DNA from: Deltaproteobacteria bacterium
GTDB lineage: Bacteria; Bdellovibrionota; UBA2394
Reading direction: 5' to 3'
DNA: 64,000 nucleotides
Assembly: GCA_017302715.1 (NCBI GenBank)
Contig: JAFLCD010000005.1
Span: 113,976-177,975, forward strand
Part shown: positions 18,364 through 27,668 of the stretch, piece by piece
How positions within the stretch are numbered: position 1 is the stretch's first letter
Layout: the number at the start of each line of letters is the position of its first letter
The notes under the pieces: model-generated
The model's database searches: none
What the model saw: only the letters and a program-made list of their open reading frames with translations
Told to the model about the DNA's origin: nothing
Made by a program: the position numbers and the translations under genes

Positions 18364-19638
18364 TCAATCCAGAGTCTTCGAATCAAGTTTTAACATATTT
18401 TCAAGTTGGAAAAATGCAGGACGAGAAGGGGATTTTTTTGCAAATGAATTTGCAGGCTGAAGTCGATAAAACTCATCCAATAATTTTGAATATAGCGGAT
18501 TCTGAGAAGGTTGCTTCTTCATAAACTCAGTCGAACATTGGTCAAATGCTGAGAGAATTTCTTCTTCAGTATTATCGATGAGTTTAATTCCTGCCCGCTC
18601 GAACTGTACAGAATTCGAAAACTCGACAACTGGAAATGAAAATAATTCTTGAGGAGATAATTTTTTTCCGGACGCTTTCCAATAAGCTGATTTAAATAAT
18701 GTAATCTGATTTTCAATGAAGCCAGACGCATGAAAGAAAGCAACATTTGTAATTAAACTGGGTACCTGAAATGCGGCTGCGATAGCGAGAGGACCACTAT
18801 GAGAACAGACAAAGACTTGGGGTTGAGTAATAAAAAAATAATCGAGCTCGTCCCGTGAAATATTGAAATCAGAATAATGCAGCGTAGGAGCAAAAGATTT
18901 GAAAATATTGGCATCCGATTCTGCGCCTAAAAAAACTATGCCGCCACTCTCGTAAATTTTTTTTACTAACGGACAAAAGGCTTGTTGGTCTACATCTCGA
19001 ACGTCCCAAGAGCTTTCAAACTTTTTTCTTAAATAAATCGAAACAATCCAGCGATTAATTATTTCTGGCTTCTGCTTTTCAATTTTATCTCGAATTTTTT
19101 GAATTTTTTGTAAGTTAGCTTTAGGGAAAAGAGCCTTACTCGATTGCATGAGATCTATGTATTCCGTGGCATATAAAGCCTCTATTTGAGGGCGACGATA
19201 CTCATGAAAATCTCGAATATTTTGTTCTTTAGCTCGTCCGAGCAGTCTCAACGTGGATTCTAAAACTAAATGAATGATGGAGCTGATTTGAATAACCGTT
19301 AATATTTGCTTTTTAAAAATCAATTTTGAAATGAAAGAGTGATTTAGATAAACAATATCTAAAATCGGTTCAAACGATTCTACAATGAGTTGATTAAATT
19401 TTTGATAGTCACTTACAAGAACTAGTAAGCGTTTGTCTTTGAAGCGCATCGCGAGCATATGCGGATCTGTGGCCTGATGCCCAAAACTCCAAAACCAGGT
19501 CGAGTTCACAAACTCTGATTTCTGAATTTTTTGGAGATGCCGAATAACAAATAAAGAATATTCAAGGCCAATGAAAATCCACGCGAAAGGAATGAGGGCT
19601 TTTCGCGCAATAAAAAAAATATATTTTCGAATCATCAT
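18364..19638 (-). CDS. Putative glycosyltransferase (TIGR04372-like)
   Basis: 424 residues with an N-terminal hydrophobic stretch (FIFIARKALIPFAWIFIGLEY region) and a GT-B-like C-terminal half: GGIVFLGAESDANIF, then LHYSDFNISRDELDYFF, and QVFVCSHSGPLAIAAAFQVPSLITNVAFFH. The last piece resembles the SG...vP.l.tN loop of the TIGR04372 family of surface-glycan transferases. I assign it on those motifs only. It overlaps the upstream methyltransferase by ATGA and is 16 bases from the SDR, so it belongs to the same operon. No donor can be named. Confidence 0.55.
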   Translation of the reverse strand: MMIRKYIFFIARKALIPFAWIFIGLEYSLFVIRHLQKIQKSEFVNSTWFWSFGHQATDPHMLAMRFKDKRLLVLVSDYQKFNQLIVESFEPILDIVYLNHSFISKLIFKKQILTVIQISSIIHLVLESTLRLLGRAKEQNIRDFHEYRRPQIEALYATEYIDLMQSSKALFPKANLQKIQKIRDKIEKQKPEIINRWIVSIYLRKKFESSWDVRDVDQQAFCPLVKKIYESGGIVFLGAESDANIFKSFAPTLHYSDFNISRDELDYFFITQPQVFVCSHSGPLAIAAAFQVPSLITNVAFFHASGFIENQITLFKSAYWKASGKKLSPQELFSFPVVEFSNSVQFERAGIKLIDNTEEEILSAFDQCSTEFMKKQPSQNPLYSKLLDEFYRLQPANSFAKKSPSRPAFFQLENMLKLDSKTLD

Positions 19639-20816
19639 GCAGATAAAAGTTCAGAGAATCGAATCGATCGAATATGGGGACCTGCCGCAGTTCTTAATTG
19701 TTTACTTGCATCATTTTCCCAGCCAGTGGCTAAGAGAATTTTTTGGATTCCCATTTCTGGAATTTGAGTAGCGGAATAAACTTTATTTCCAGTAATCGAA
19801 AGGCGCTTTCCAACATTAAGAGGATTAATATCAAAATATTTTTTGGCTTCTTGAAAATTTCCATCAATTGCAAATCGATTTCCGATGGATCCCGCACCCC
19901 AGACACCCACAGAATTGTCGCTCGATAACTGAGAAAGATTTGTCTGATAAGTTTTGAAATTATTTGAAAAACGTGCGAGGTAATCCGGAATTTTATAATT
20001 CTGAATAGCAAAACCATATTCAGGTCCATCAGATTTTCCTGGCTTCACCAGAGCTCCCATAAATGGAAAGCTCATATAGGCATCAAAACTTTCAAAATGA
20101 GAAAAATCACCGAGTCCCACTTCTCTCAACATCCAAATTAAAGATGAAGGGGTGAAATAAGAAATATGATCAGCGTGAAATTCGGGGAAAAAACAAGCCG
20201 CAAGTGATCCGAGTGAATTAGGAACTTCAATATAGAGCATTCCATTTGGTTTAAGGCAGCGTGCGATACTTTTTACAAATTCAGTAGGTGCGGGAACATG
20301 CTCAACGACATGGCGAGCAATAATGAGATCAAAAGATTTCTCGGAAAACATTCCATCGGTGAAAAAATCCTGTCGCACTTCGATTCCATATTTTTCAGAT
20401 GAACTTTTTGCAAACGGTGACGGTTCAACGCCAATCACGTCATGACCCTGTTGTTTAAGACAGTTCAAAAGAAAGCCGTCATGAGATCCGATCTCGAGAA
20501 TTTTCTTTTTGCTTCCTTTGGCAATTTCCGCCAACCAAGTTCCCATATGTAGCGTAAATTTTTCCTGAGAGGGGGATAGGGTTGTGGTGCTCATAGTCTC
20601 GTAAAGTTCGAGATAAATCTTTTTCATAAGCGCTTCAATATCTTGAGTACTTTCAAGATAGGAAGAAATATGGCGGCAGCGTCCACAATAACTGAGATCC
20701 ATTCGTGCCGAAGTTTCCGGCAAAGGTCGCTCTACGGGCTTGTTAAGTAACGAAATTTTCGGAAAGCTGTGAAAGGTATCAACTGGGCTTCCGCAGACTC
20801 GACAGCTATTAGACAT
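19635..20816 (-). CDS. Sugar C-methyltransferase-like protein with zinc-binding N-terminus
   Basis: About 393 residues in three parts as in NDP-sugar C-methyltransferases: a zinc-finger-like N-terminus (CRVCGS ... LSYCGRCRHIS), a class I SAM core (KILEIGSHDGFLLNCLKQQGHDVIGVEPS; LIIARHVVEHVPAP), and a C-terminal C-methyltransferase domain with SVGVWGAGSIGNRFAID and IQKILLATGWEN. Such enzymes (TylC3/Methyltransf_13-14 type) methylate 4-keto sugars on carbon; others in LPS loci act on unknown substrates. ATG at 20816 is preferred over the TTG at 20825. It is the first gene of the long minus-strand operon, divergent from glf at 20904. Confidence 0.8.
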   Translation of the reverse strand: MSNSCRVCGSPVDTFHSFPKISLLNKPVERPLPETSARMDLSYCGRCRHISSYLESTQDIEALMKKIYLELYETMSTTTLSPSQEKFTLHMGTWLAEIAKGSKKKILEIGSHDGFLLNCLKQQGHDVIGVEPSPFAKSSSEKYGIEVRQDFFTDGMFSEKSFDLIIARHVVEHVPAPTEFVKSIARCLKPNGMLYIEVPNSLGSLAACFFPEFHADHISYFTPSSLIWMLREVGLGDFSHFESFDAYMSFPFMGALVKPGKSDGPEYGFAIQNYKIPDYLARFSNNFKTYQTNLSQLSSDNSVGVWGAGSIGNRFAIDGNFQEAKKYFDINPLNVGKRLSITGNKVYSATQIPEMGIQKILLATGWENDASKQLRTAAGPHIRSIRFSELLSA

Positions 20817-20903
20817 AATTATCAAAACTTAACTGAAGCTTTTTTAATCTTTAAGTCATTTTTATTGCTGAATTTCGGGGCGATTTGCCCTAAGAAGTAA
20901 GGG

Positions 20904-22022
20904 GTGAGTACCCAAAAGTCGATTTTGATCTTAGGCGCCGGTTTTGCCGGTACAACCGTAGCCCACCTTATGAAGGGTAAAGGCTTTGATATCACTGTTC
21001 TAGAATATGACAAAGTACCCGGCGGTGGCTGCAGAACACGCTGGATTGGTGGTCATCCCTATACTTTCGGGCCTCGGATATTTTTTAGCCGGGACGATGA
21101 AGTTAATGCCTGCATTTCAAGCCTCGTCAAAATACGACAGTTTTTCACGAAGTCGTATACTTATGTTGAAAAAGACTCAGCGCTTTATAATTACCCACTT
21201 CAATATTCAGATTTACCGAAAATGCCGGATTATAAACAAATCGAGGGTGAGCTTTCGGAAAGAAAAGGCAAAACGCCTAGTGTAAATAATTTTGAAGACT
21301 ATTGGATTTCGGCGATCGGCCCTTCGCTTTATTCTAAATTTGTCGATGATTATTCAAAAAAAATGTGGGGAATTGAATCGAATAAAAACCTTTCAGCAGA
21401 ATTTGAATGGGTGAATCGAGGAACACCGATTCGAGATGGTGACACACGTCTCTATACCGATCAGTTTCAGGGTTATCCAGAAAACGAAGATGGGTATAAT
21501 CAATTTTTTGATAAAGCGCTTGCTGGCGTAAAATATATTCCTGAAAGCAAAGTTGAGTATTTTGATTGGGATCGAAGAGTGGTTCACGCTTCTACAGGAA
21601 AATTTGAAGCCGACATTATTGTAAATACGTTACCAGTCGATTATTTATTCAGACTCACTTACGGAAAATTGCAATATTGTGGACGAAAATTTATTCCATT
21701 TGTTTTGCCCGTGAGCCAAGCCCTTCCTGATGACGCAACATGGATTCATTATTCTGGAAACGAAACTTTTACGCGCATTACGGAATTTAAAAAAATAACA
21801 ACCCATAAGTCGCCCCATACTTTGCTCGGTATGGAAATTCCTGATAATCAAAGTCGGTATTATCCTGTTCAGTCGTATTCAGAGAAAGCTCGTTTTCAAA
21901 AATATCAGGAAATGTTTCCAAAAAATTTCTATTCAATTGGTCGACATGGATCTTTTAAATACAAAGGTATTCCGGATGCCATTCGAGATGCACTTGATGT
22001 GAAAAAGCAAATTTTAAGCTAA
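20904..22022 (+). CDS. glf: UDP-galactopyranose mutase
   Basis: 372 residues, FAD-binding. Seen: ILILGAGFAGTTVAHLM (dinucleotide site), GGGCRTRWIGGHPYTFGPRIFF, YSKKMWGIESNKNLSAEFEW, RLYTDQFQGYPENEDGY, FTRITEFKKI, RYYPVQSYSE and FYSIGRHGSFKYKGIPDAI, which align in order with Escherichia coli Glf. It turns UDP-galactopyranose into UDP-galactofuranose using reduced FAD, supplying Galf. The start is GTG with purine-rich AGAAGTAAGG immediately upstream. Its stop overlaps the next start by one base, coupling it to the HldE-like gene. Confidence 0.88.
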   Translation: MSTQKSILILGAGFAGTTVAHLMKGKGFDITVLEYDKVPGGGCRTRWIGGHPYTFGPRIFFSRDDEVNACISSLVKIRQFFTKSYTYVEKDSALYNYPLQYSDLPKMPDYKQIEGELSERKGKTPSVNNFEDYWISAIGPSLYSKFVDDYSKKMWGIESNKNLSAEFEWVNRGTPIRDGDTRLYTDQFQGYPENEDGYNQFFDKALAGVKYIPESKVEYFDWDRRVVHASTGKFEADIIVNTLPVDYLFRLTYGKLQYCGRKFIPFVLPVSQALPDDATWIHYSGNETFTRITEFKKITTHKSPHTLLGMEIPDNQSRYYPVQSYSEKARFQKYQEMFPKNFYSIGRHGSFKYKGIPDAIRDALDVKKQILS

Positions 22023-23626
22023 TGAAATCAAATCCAAAAATTGAAAAAACTTTTTCATCGAATGCACGGTTGATGGATCGTCACGAATTGAAGATTTTTT
22101 TAGATAAAGCTCGCGCTGAGAAATTAAAAATCGGGCTGTGTCACGGCTGTTTTGATTTAATTCACCCTGGGCATTTAATACATTTCAATGCCGCCAAACA
22201 AGGATGTGATATATTGATTGTTTCGATCACTGCCGATGCCTTTATTCACAAGGGTCCGGGTCGTCCGCTTCATGATGAAGCCACTCGCGCCCAATTTTTA
22301 ACAAGTCTGCGATCGGTGGACGCTGTTTACATTGTTAACGAAGCATCGGCGAGCGATGCCATTTCTTTAATTCGCCCTGATTTTTATTTTAAGGGCATCG
22401 ACTATAAAGACGAATCCCAAGACCGCAGCGGGATGATCACGAAAGAACGATTATTGGTTGAATCTTTTGGCGGCAAATTGGCGATAACGGACACGCCAAA
22501 ACTAAGTTCTACCAAATTAATCAAGGACGCAAACTTACTGCCAGTGTCTCCTGAGATCGCGCGTTACTTTGAAAAAATTCGAGAGACGACTTCGTTAGAA
22601 GAAGTTTCTTATTATATCGACCAAGTTTTTTCTAAACTGCGTTTATCTGTGATTGGTGATTTTATCGTGGACGAATACGTGACTTGCAGTCCTGTAGGAA
22701 CGACGAGTAAGTCCCCAACGATTTCTGCTATTTTCCGTGAGAGTGAAGTCATGGCCGGTGGTAGCGCCGCTATTGCGCGTCATCTTTCTGAATTTGTTTC
22801 TGAAGTTCACTTGATTTGTCAAAAAGGTGAGAAGAATTGGAATTTTGATAATTTAATTTTAGACGTTTTTCCAAAAAATTTAAAAGCCCACTGGGTCGCT
22901 CTTGAGAATCTTTATACACCCCATAAAATTCGTTATATGAGTGAAGGTTATCCTAATATTTTGAATGCGAATAAGGTTAATAAAAAATCGAATAAATTGC
23001 CGATTAAATTATTCGAATTTGCATTTTTAAATACAGAGCAGCTTTCGTCTGAGCCCCTCTTCAATAAACTTTCTTCATCGCGAGAAATACTGACCACAGA
23101 TGGAATCATCTGGGCTGATTTTGGCCATGGGCTTTTAAATCGTACGACTTGGGATTTTGTGCGAAAAAATGCCAAGTATCTTTCATGTAATGTTCAGACA
23201 AATTCGACAAATTTTGGATTCAATTTAGTAAGTAAATACCATGGAGCTGATTTGGTTTGTATCGATGAACTTGAAGCTCGGCTTGTGCTTGGTGATCGTC
23301 AGACTCCCATTGATCGACTCTGGAATTTACTTAGCCCACTTTTGGGATGCAAAGAGCTGGCTGTCACTCGCGGCCAAGATGGAATTGGATTTTGGAGCGA
23401 ATCCGAACGTTCTGAAGTTCCAGCTTTACAATCAAATGTCATTGACCCCGTAGGGGCAGGAGATGCAGTGCTTGCAATGCTCACTCTTTGTAAGGTTGCG
23501 AAAGCTCCACCTGCTGTGACTTCACTCTTGTCTACAGCTGCAGGGGGTTTAGCTTGTGCGATTGTTGGGAATCGAGAGCCGGTTCGAAAAGATAAATTGC
23601 TTAAATATATTTCAGGAATTTTTTAA
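22022..23626 (+). CDS. Bifunctional nucleotidylyltransferase / PfkB sugar kinase, HldE-like with inverted domain order
   Basis: 534 residues with two domains. The first (about 35-175) is an RfaE2-type nucleotidylyltransferase: IGLCHGCFDLIHPGHLIHF (HxGH motif), GPGRPLHDEATRAQFL, FYFKGIDYKD and LSSTKLI. The second (about 205-530) is a PfkB/RfaE1-type kinase: SVIGDFIVDEY, AGGSAAIARHL, and the catalytic DPVGAGDAVLAML. In Escherichia coli HldE the kinase comes first; here the order is reversed. Expected role: phosphorylate a sugar phosphate at C1 and transfer a nucleotide, giving an activated heptose or related sugar. A GmhA-like isomerase lies about 3.4 kb away. Its last 15 bases overlap the convergent GT61 gene. 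The actual substrate is open. Confidence 0.8.
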   Translation: MKSNPKIEKTFSSNARLMDRHELKIFLDKARAEKLKIGLCHGCFDLIHPGHLIHFNAAKQGCDILIVSITADAFIHKGPGRPLHDEATRAQFLTSLRSVDAVYIVNEASASDAISLIRPDFYFKGIDYKDESQDRSGMITKERLLVESFGGKLAITDTPKLSSTKLIKDANLLPVSPEIARYFEKIRETTSLEEVSYYIDQVFSKLRLSVIGDFIVDEYVTCSPVGTTSKSPTISAIFRESEVMAGGSAAIARHLSEFVSEVHLICQKGEKNWNFDNLILDVFPKNLKAHWVALENLYTPHKIRYMSEGYPNILNANKVNKKSNKLPIKLFEFAFLNTEQLSSEPLFNKLSSSREILTTDGIIWADFGHGLLNRTTWDFVRKNAKYLSCNVQTNSTNFGFNLVSKYHGADLVCIDELEARLVLGDRQTPIDRLWNLLSPLLGCKELAVTRGQDGIGFWSESERSEVPALQSNVIDPVGAGDAVLAMLTLCKVAKAPPAVTSLLSTAAGGLACAIVGNREPVRKDKLLKYISGIF

Positions 23627-24655
23627 TTTCAGCTCAATTTTTTGGAGCGAAGTTTTAAGCTTTTCAATATCCACTTCAAAAACTTTGTCGATGACATCGC
23701 CGCCAGACATGACGTGATAGGGGAGATTAAAAATATTTGCTAATTTTTCATAGCAATCCACTACAAAATTGGACGGCATTATTTCGAAAATCTGCGTTCC
23801 AGGAACTGCAAAAATTAGATTTACTAAATTAGCTCCATGAGGACCCGCAATAACCTTAGCATTTCTGGTTAATTGAATTTGCTCTTGAAAACTAAGAAGT
23901 CCAAAATCAACAATTTTATATCCATAACTCTCAAAAACTTTTTCGACTTCAGAATTATTTTTTGGACGACGTTCGCTCGTGCGGCGTGAAGAAAAAAGTT
24001 TAAGTTGCGTGGCTTCCAAACCTGTGGAGGCTTGAGTAAAATAATTCGAAATCACCTTTGAATATTCGATGAAAAGAGGAGCTATAGACTCGGAATTTTT
24101 GCCTAAAACATTGGTTTCTGTGAAATCGAGACTGTGAAAATTTTTTGCATGTACTGCCAATAGGGTTCTGGGCATTTCAAAAATGGTCCCCCTGAACTCA
24201 ATAGCTTTTAGAAGTTCCAAATTTACTGCGCTTAGTCTTCCAAAAATAATAACTTTCCAATTTTTATTAAATTTTCTCATGAGAAAAAATTGAAATAAAA
24301 TATCCTTAAGATTGTGATAATGAATTCGCGTATCCATCATTATGATTCCAAAACATTCATCTATTTGGACTGACGCAAGCCAATATTCAGGCAGATATCT
24401 TTTTCTATCGAACCAATAATTCAAATCATAAAACACAATGGAATCTTCGGTACGAACCATATGAGACGGTCCGGCAATATAAGCATTCTTTGTTAAGCAC
24501 CATCCAAAGCTATCTTTTTTTGGAGGAAGAATGACCGGTGCGTTTCGGCTTATACGACCAGGACGAAATTTAAGACTATTATCTTTGAGCGCATGTCTTA
24601 CCACAAAGATAAAATCATGGAGCCATTCAAAGAATCGTTTCACTTTATTTCGCAA
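23612..24655 (-). CDS. Glycosyltransferase family 61 (DUF563)
   Basis: 347 residues. The C-terminal half carries GT61 motifs: LKLFSSRRTSERRPKNNSEV (Arg-rich nucleotide-site strand), FGLLSFQEQIQLTRNAKVIAGPHGANLVNLIFAVPGTQIFEIMP, with the conserved GPHGAxLxN and FExxP elements. It likely transfers a pentose or aminosugar to the glycan; relatives include xylosyltransferases, and a UDP-xylose synthase is encoded in the window. TTG at 24655 follows GGAGA seven bases upstream and begins directly after the exporter stop codon, so translation is coupled. A GTG at 24643 is the alternative. Confidence 0.82.
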   Translation of the reverse strand: MRNKVKRFFEWLHDFIFVVRHALKDNSLKFRPGRISRNAPVILPPKKDSFGWCLTKNAYIAGPSHMVRTEDSIVFYDLNYWFDRKRYLPEYWLASVQIDECFGIIMMDTRIHYHNLKDILFQFFLMRKFNKNWKVIIFGRLSAVNLELLKAIEFRGTIFEMPRTLLAVHAKNFHSLDFTETNVLGKNSESIAPLFIEYSKVISNYFTQASTGLEATQLKLFSSRRTSERRPKNNSEVEKVFESYGYKIVDFGLLSFQEQIQLTRNAKVIAGPHGANLVNLIFAVPGTQIFEIMPSNFVVDCYEKLANIFNLPYHVMSGGDVIDKVFEVDIEKLKTSLQKIELKLKNS

Positions 24656-26305
24656 CTAAATCTCCAAAACATTTTTTGCAAACTGGCGAAGGGATTGCCG
24701 GTGGGATACTGCAATAATAGCCATCTCGGGATATTCTTGCCGAATAGATAGTAAAATTTTTCTCTCGGTCGATTCATCTATATTGGCTGTCGCTTCATCT
24801 AAAATTAAAAGATCCGGCTTGCGTAAAATTGCACGGGCAATAGAAAGTCTTTGTTTCTGTCCCGCAGAAATTCCCTCGCCACCCTCGCGAAGAGAGTGAT
24901 CTAAGCCGTTCGCAATTTCTTGAATAAAATCACATTGAGCAATGGTAAGGGCCTTCTGAATGTCTTCGTAAGTAGGTTTAAAACAAGTCCCATATAGCAA
25001 ATTGTTGCGTAAAGTATCATCCACAAGAAAGGGTTCAGCGCCGGAATATCCAACTCTTGATCTTAGAAAAGAAAGATCGCACTGCTCCAGATTCAATTCA
25101 TTCCAAAAAATAGTACCGCTACGTTTTGAAACAATACCAATTAAAGTCATTAGCAAAGTAGTTTTGCCTTTTCCTGAGTCACCCGCGATTAATAAAAAAT
25201 CTCCGCGCGTTAGACTAAAATTTAAATGTTTTAGCAGAGATTCTTTACGTCCAATTTCAAGATTTGATGCAGTCAGGGTCAGCGGCCTCTGTTGGTTTTT
25301 TCCGCTCATCGATTTATTTTTCTGAGAGCGAAGGTGAGAGCTTTCAAATTCTTTTTTCCAAAAAATCATCTCTTCGACGAAAGGAAGATTAAATTGGATT
25401 TGTCCAATGGAAGTTGAAACCTGCGAGATCGATGAAGCGAGTTGGACAAGCAAATATACAAATGGAACGAGGGCCACCGTCTCGAGAAACTGAAATTTTT
25501 GATTGGCTAAAATAATAGCCACAACAACAAAAATCCCGGCAAATTGGGGCCAGGCAATATTTAAATTTGAATACCAAATATATCTTTTCGATTGATGCAT
25601 GATGGAATCATTAAATCTATTGAGGCGCTCTGCTTCAGTCTGGTTAGTTCCTACTATTCTTAAAAAATAAAAATTTCTTAAGTTTCTTAAAGTCGTCATC
25701 GTAAAAATGCTCGCTGAGCGATAGATGTTCGCTGAATATTGTTGAAAAGATTTCCGAAGCATAAAAATCGGAAATCCAAAAATAATGACTGCTAAGATAG
25801 TTACACCCGTTAAATAAAGTGAAAGTCGGCATAATGCAGCAATCACCGTCAGGCTAACCATCAAAGCCCCGAAGCCGCGTACGATGTTGTCTAAAAAGGC
25901 AGCTACTTTTCCAATGAGATTACTTAAGATGTGACTGATAGAAGTCACTGAAAATGAATCCTCTTCGTTTTCAAGTCCCACTGCATGATCTGCAATTAAC
26001 CTTCTAATGCGACTGATCGTAGCTTCAGCTGAAAGTTGCGCCATCATATTAGAAATACCCATGGAAAGAGTTCGACTGATAGCAACAACAATTAAAAATG
26101 TAGTGGGATAAATCGCAAAGTATTTAAGTGCAGCTGGTATGGGGCCTGGATTTAAAATATTGAAAGCCGCTAAAAAATTCTGAAGTGCAAAAGCGAATAT
26201 GATTTGAACGATTCCCGAAAAAAAACCGACGGGGATTGAAATGATGGCAAGATAATATATTTTTTTTCCAAGAAGAGATTTAAAATCCTGATTAAATTTT
26301 TTCAG
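24656..26305 (-). CDS. ABC exporter, MsbA/PglK type, probably initiated at CTG
   Basis: Half-transporter with an N-terminal membrane domain and C-terminal ATPase. The first ATG (26062) gives 468 residues and lacks TM1, but the same frame is open upstream and encodes 81 more residues including YLAIISIPVGFFSG and the FAIYPTTFLIVVAI helix. There is no ATG, GTG or TTG there, and CTG at 26305 lies two bases after the fkbM stop; the 549-residue product has normal exporter length. ATPase motifs: Walker A GDSGKGKTT, signature ISAGQKQR, Walker B DLLILDEAT, H-loop VSHRQ. The Q-loop glutamine is absent (GYSGAEPF). It likely flips a lipid-linked glycan or lipid, as MsbA and PglK do. Confidence 0.8.
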   Translation of the reverse strand: MKKFNQDFKSLLGKKIYYLAIISIPVGFFSGIVQIIFAFALQNFLAAFNILNPGPIPAALKYFAIYPTTFLIVVAISRTLSMGISNMMAQLSAEATISRIRRLIADHAVGLENEEDSFSVTSISHILSNLIGKVAAFLDNIVRGFGALMVSLTVIAALCRLSLYLTGVTILAVIIFGFPIFMLRKSFQQYSANIYRSASIFTMTTLRNLRNFYFLRIVGTNQTEAERLNRFNDSIMHQSKRYIWYSNLNIAWPQFAGIFVVVAIILANQKFQFLETVALVPFVYLLVQLASSISQVSTSIGQIQFNLPFVEEMIFWKKEFESSHLRSQKNKSMSGKNQQRPLTLTASNLEIGRKESLLKHLNFSLTRGDFLLIAGDSGKGKTTLLMTLIGIVSKRSGTIFWNELNLEQCDLSFLRSRVGYSGAEPFLVDDTLRNNLLYGTCFKPTYEDIQKALTIAQCDFIQEIANGLDHSLREGGEGISAGQKQRLSIARAILRKPDLLILDEATANIDESTERKILLSIRQEYPEMAIIAVSHRQSLRQFAKNVLEI

Positions 26306-26307
26306 AA

Positions 26308-27063
26308 CTAGCTCGCTTGCAACTGAGAATAAGAATTAATTTTGAATGGGATAGACTCAGATCGAGCAAACAAGAAATCAATCTGCCAAAAACTTTGATC
26401 GATAGGCCGCAACAGAGGGCCCGATAGATCGATGCATCTAAAGCCTTTTTCTTCGAGAAGCTGACACATTTGATAAAATCTTAAAGAGTTTTGAGCGATA
26501 TCAAAATTATAAGTTTCCATCAAAATGAGATCGGTATTTTTTAAGCATTCGGTCGCGCCCGCAAGAATGGGAACTTCAAATCCATGAGTATCAAATTTAA
26601 TTAAATAAGGTCCGGGTAGATTTTTAGATTTTACTAAATAATCTAAGGAGTGCATTGGAACTTTGCGCGAGTTATCTTGAAATGGTTTAGTTGAAGCTAG
26701 ACCGCCATATAGATCTGAGGCGTCAAAATAAATTTCTCCCTCTTGATCTCCGGCAGCGCAAATGACGAAATCCGTCATTTTTCTAGATCGACAATAGGCC
26801 GCCAATTTAGGTTCGTGTTCTTTTTGCGCTTCGATCAGTAAATAATTGGCGTTAGGAAATGCTCTCTCACATGCTTCGGACCAACTTCCGTCAGACGCGC
26901 CAATATCAACGACAGTTCGAACTGAATTTTTTCCAAAGCGTATGGCAGCTCTTGAAAGTGTGGCTTCCATACTGAGATCAACAAGGCTTGATCTTTCGAT
27001 TCTTAATCCCAGTGGTTTAAGAAAATGATTCATGACTAAACGTGTTGTTTTTTTAAATCCCAT
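26308..27063 (-). CDS. FkbM-family SAM-dependent methyltransferase
   Basis: 251 residues. FkbM pattern: TVVDIGASDGSWSEACERAFPNANYLLIEA (motif I and acidic strand 2), VPMHSLDYLV, LPGPYLIKFDTHGFEVPILAGA and LILMETYNF. FkbM proteins O-methylate hydroxyl groups of natural products and bacterial glycans. It sits three bases after the sugar isomerase gene and ends with TAG two bases before the exporter's likely CTG start. Role inferred: methylation of a sugar in the repeat unit. Confidence 0.85.
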   Translation of the reverse strand: MGFKKTTRLVMNHFLKPLGLRIERSSLVDLSMEATLSRAAIRFGKNSVRTVVDIGASDGSWSEACERAFPNANYLLIEAQKEHEPKLAAYCRSRKMTDFVICAAGDQEGEIYFDASDLYGGLASTKPFQDNSRKVPMHSLDYLVKSKNLPGPYLIKFDTHGFEVPILAGATECLKNTDLILMETYNFDIAQNSLRFYQMCQLLEEKGFRCIDLSGPLLRPIDQSFWQIDFLFARSESIPFKINSYSQLQAS

Positions 27064-27065
27064 AT

Positions 27066-27668
27066 TTACTTTGATTGAGTCTCACGCAACCAAAGAGATT
27101 CAATGGCTGAATGTAAAATAGCTTCATGACCAACTTCCACAAGACCATAGAGATTGCTTGAAATATAAAAACTTACGTCAGATTTTTTATTCCATAATGG
27201 ATTGTCGCTATTGAATCCTGACAGGGTGATGAGGGACATATTTTTTTGATGAGCAAGTTCAACACAATTCAAAATATTTTCCGATTTTCCAGAGCTTGAA
27301 ATGGCGATGAGAGCATCGCCGGGTTGTGCCAATGTTGTTAAAGGTCGAGAGTAAACTTCTTTGTATCCAAAATCATTGGCCATACAGGTAATGAGCGGAG
27401 TTTCAGCAAAGCTCAACGATCGAATTTTTAATTTATTTAAAACGTCCTGAGAAAGATGTTGGCAAAGACCATTGCTACCGCCATTGCCCACCCACCAAAG
27501 CGCTCCATTTCTGGCTCTTAGCGAAATGAAGACTTCAATTATTTTTTCTAAACCTTCATCTAAACTGACGTTTTGTCCGTCAATTCGCGCTTGAGTAGAT
27601 TGAAGGCGATCTGAAAGATTCGATAACCATTCTCTAGGCGGGAACATTTGATTTGAGGTTGATTTCAT
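27066..27668 (-). CDS. SIS-domain sugar isomerase, GmhA-like (sedoheptulose-7-phosphate isomerase type)
   Basis: 200 residues, near the length of GmhA (about 190). Seen: LWWVGNGGSNGLCQHLSQDVL (first phosphosugar-binding loop), ITCMANDFGYKEVYSRPL, GDALIAISSSGKSENILNCV (second loop, SSSG) and VEVGHEAILHSAI near the C-terminus. GmhA converts sedoheptulose 7-phosphate to heptose 7-phosphate. It heads the operon isomerase-fkbM-exporter-GT61. With the HldE-like enzyme it suggests an activated heptose or larger aldose. No GmhB phosphatase or HldD epimerase is recognised in the window. Confidence 0.8.
   Translation of the reverse strand: MKSTSNQMFPPREWLSNLSDRLQSTQARIDGQNVSLDEGLEKIIEVFISLRARNGALWWVGNGGSNGLCQHLSQDVLNKLKIRSLSFAETPLITCMANDFGYKEVYSRPLTTLAQPGDALIAISSSGKSENILNCVELAHQKNMSLITLSGFNSDNPLWNKKSDVSFYISSNLYGLVEVGHEAILHSAIESLWLRETQSK

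Noticed and set aside
20826..20903. Short GGGC/GCCC hairpin in the glf upstream region
   Set aside because: Only four base pairs and overlapping the purine-rich ribosome-binding area; likely chance.
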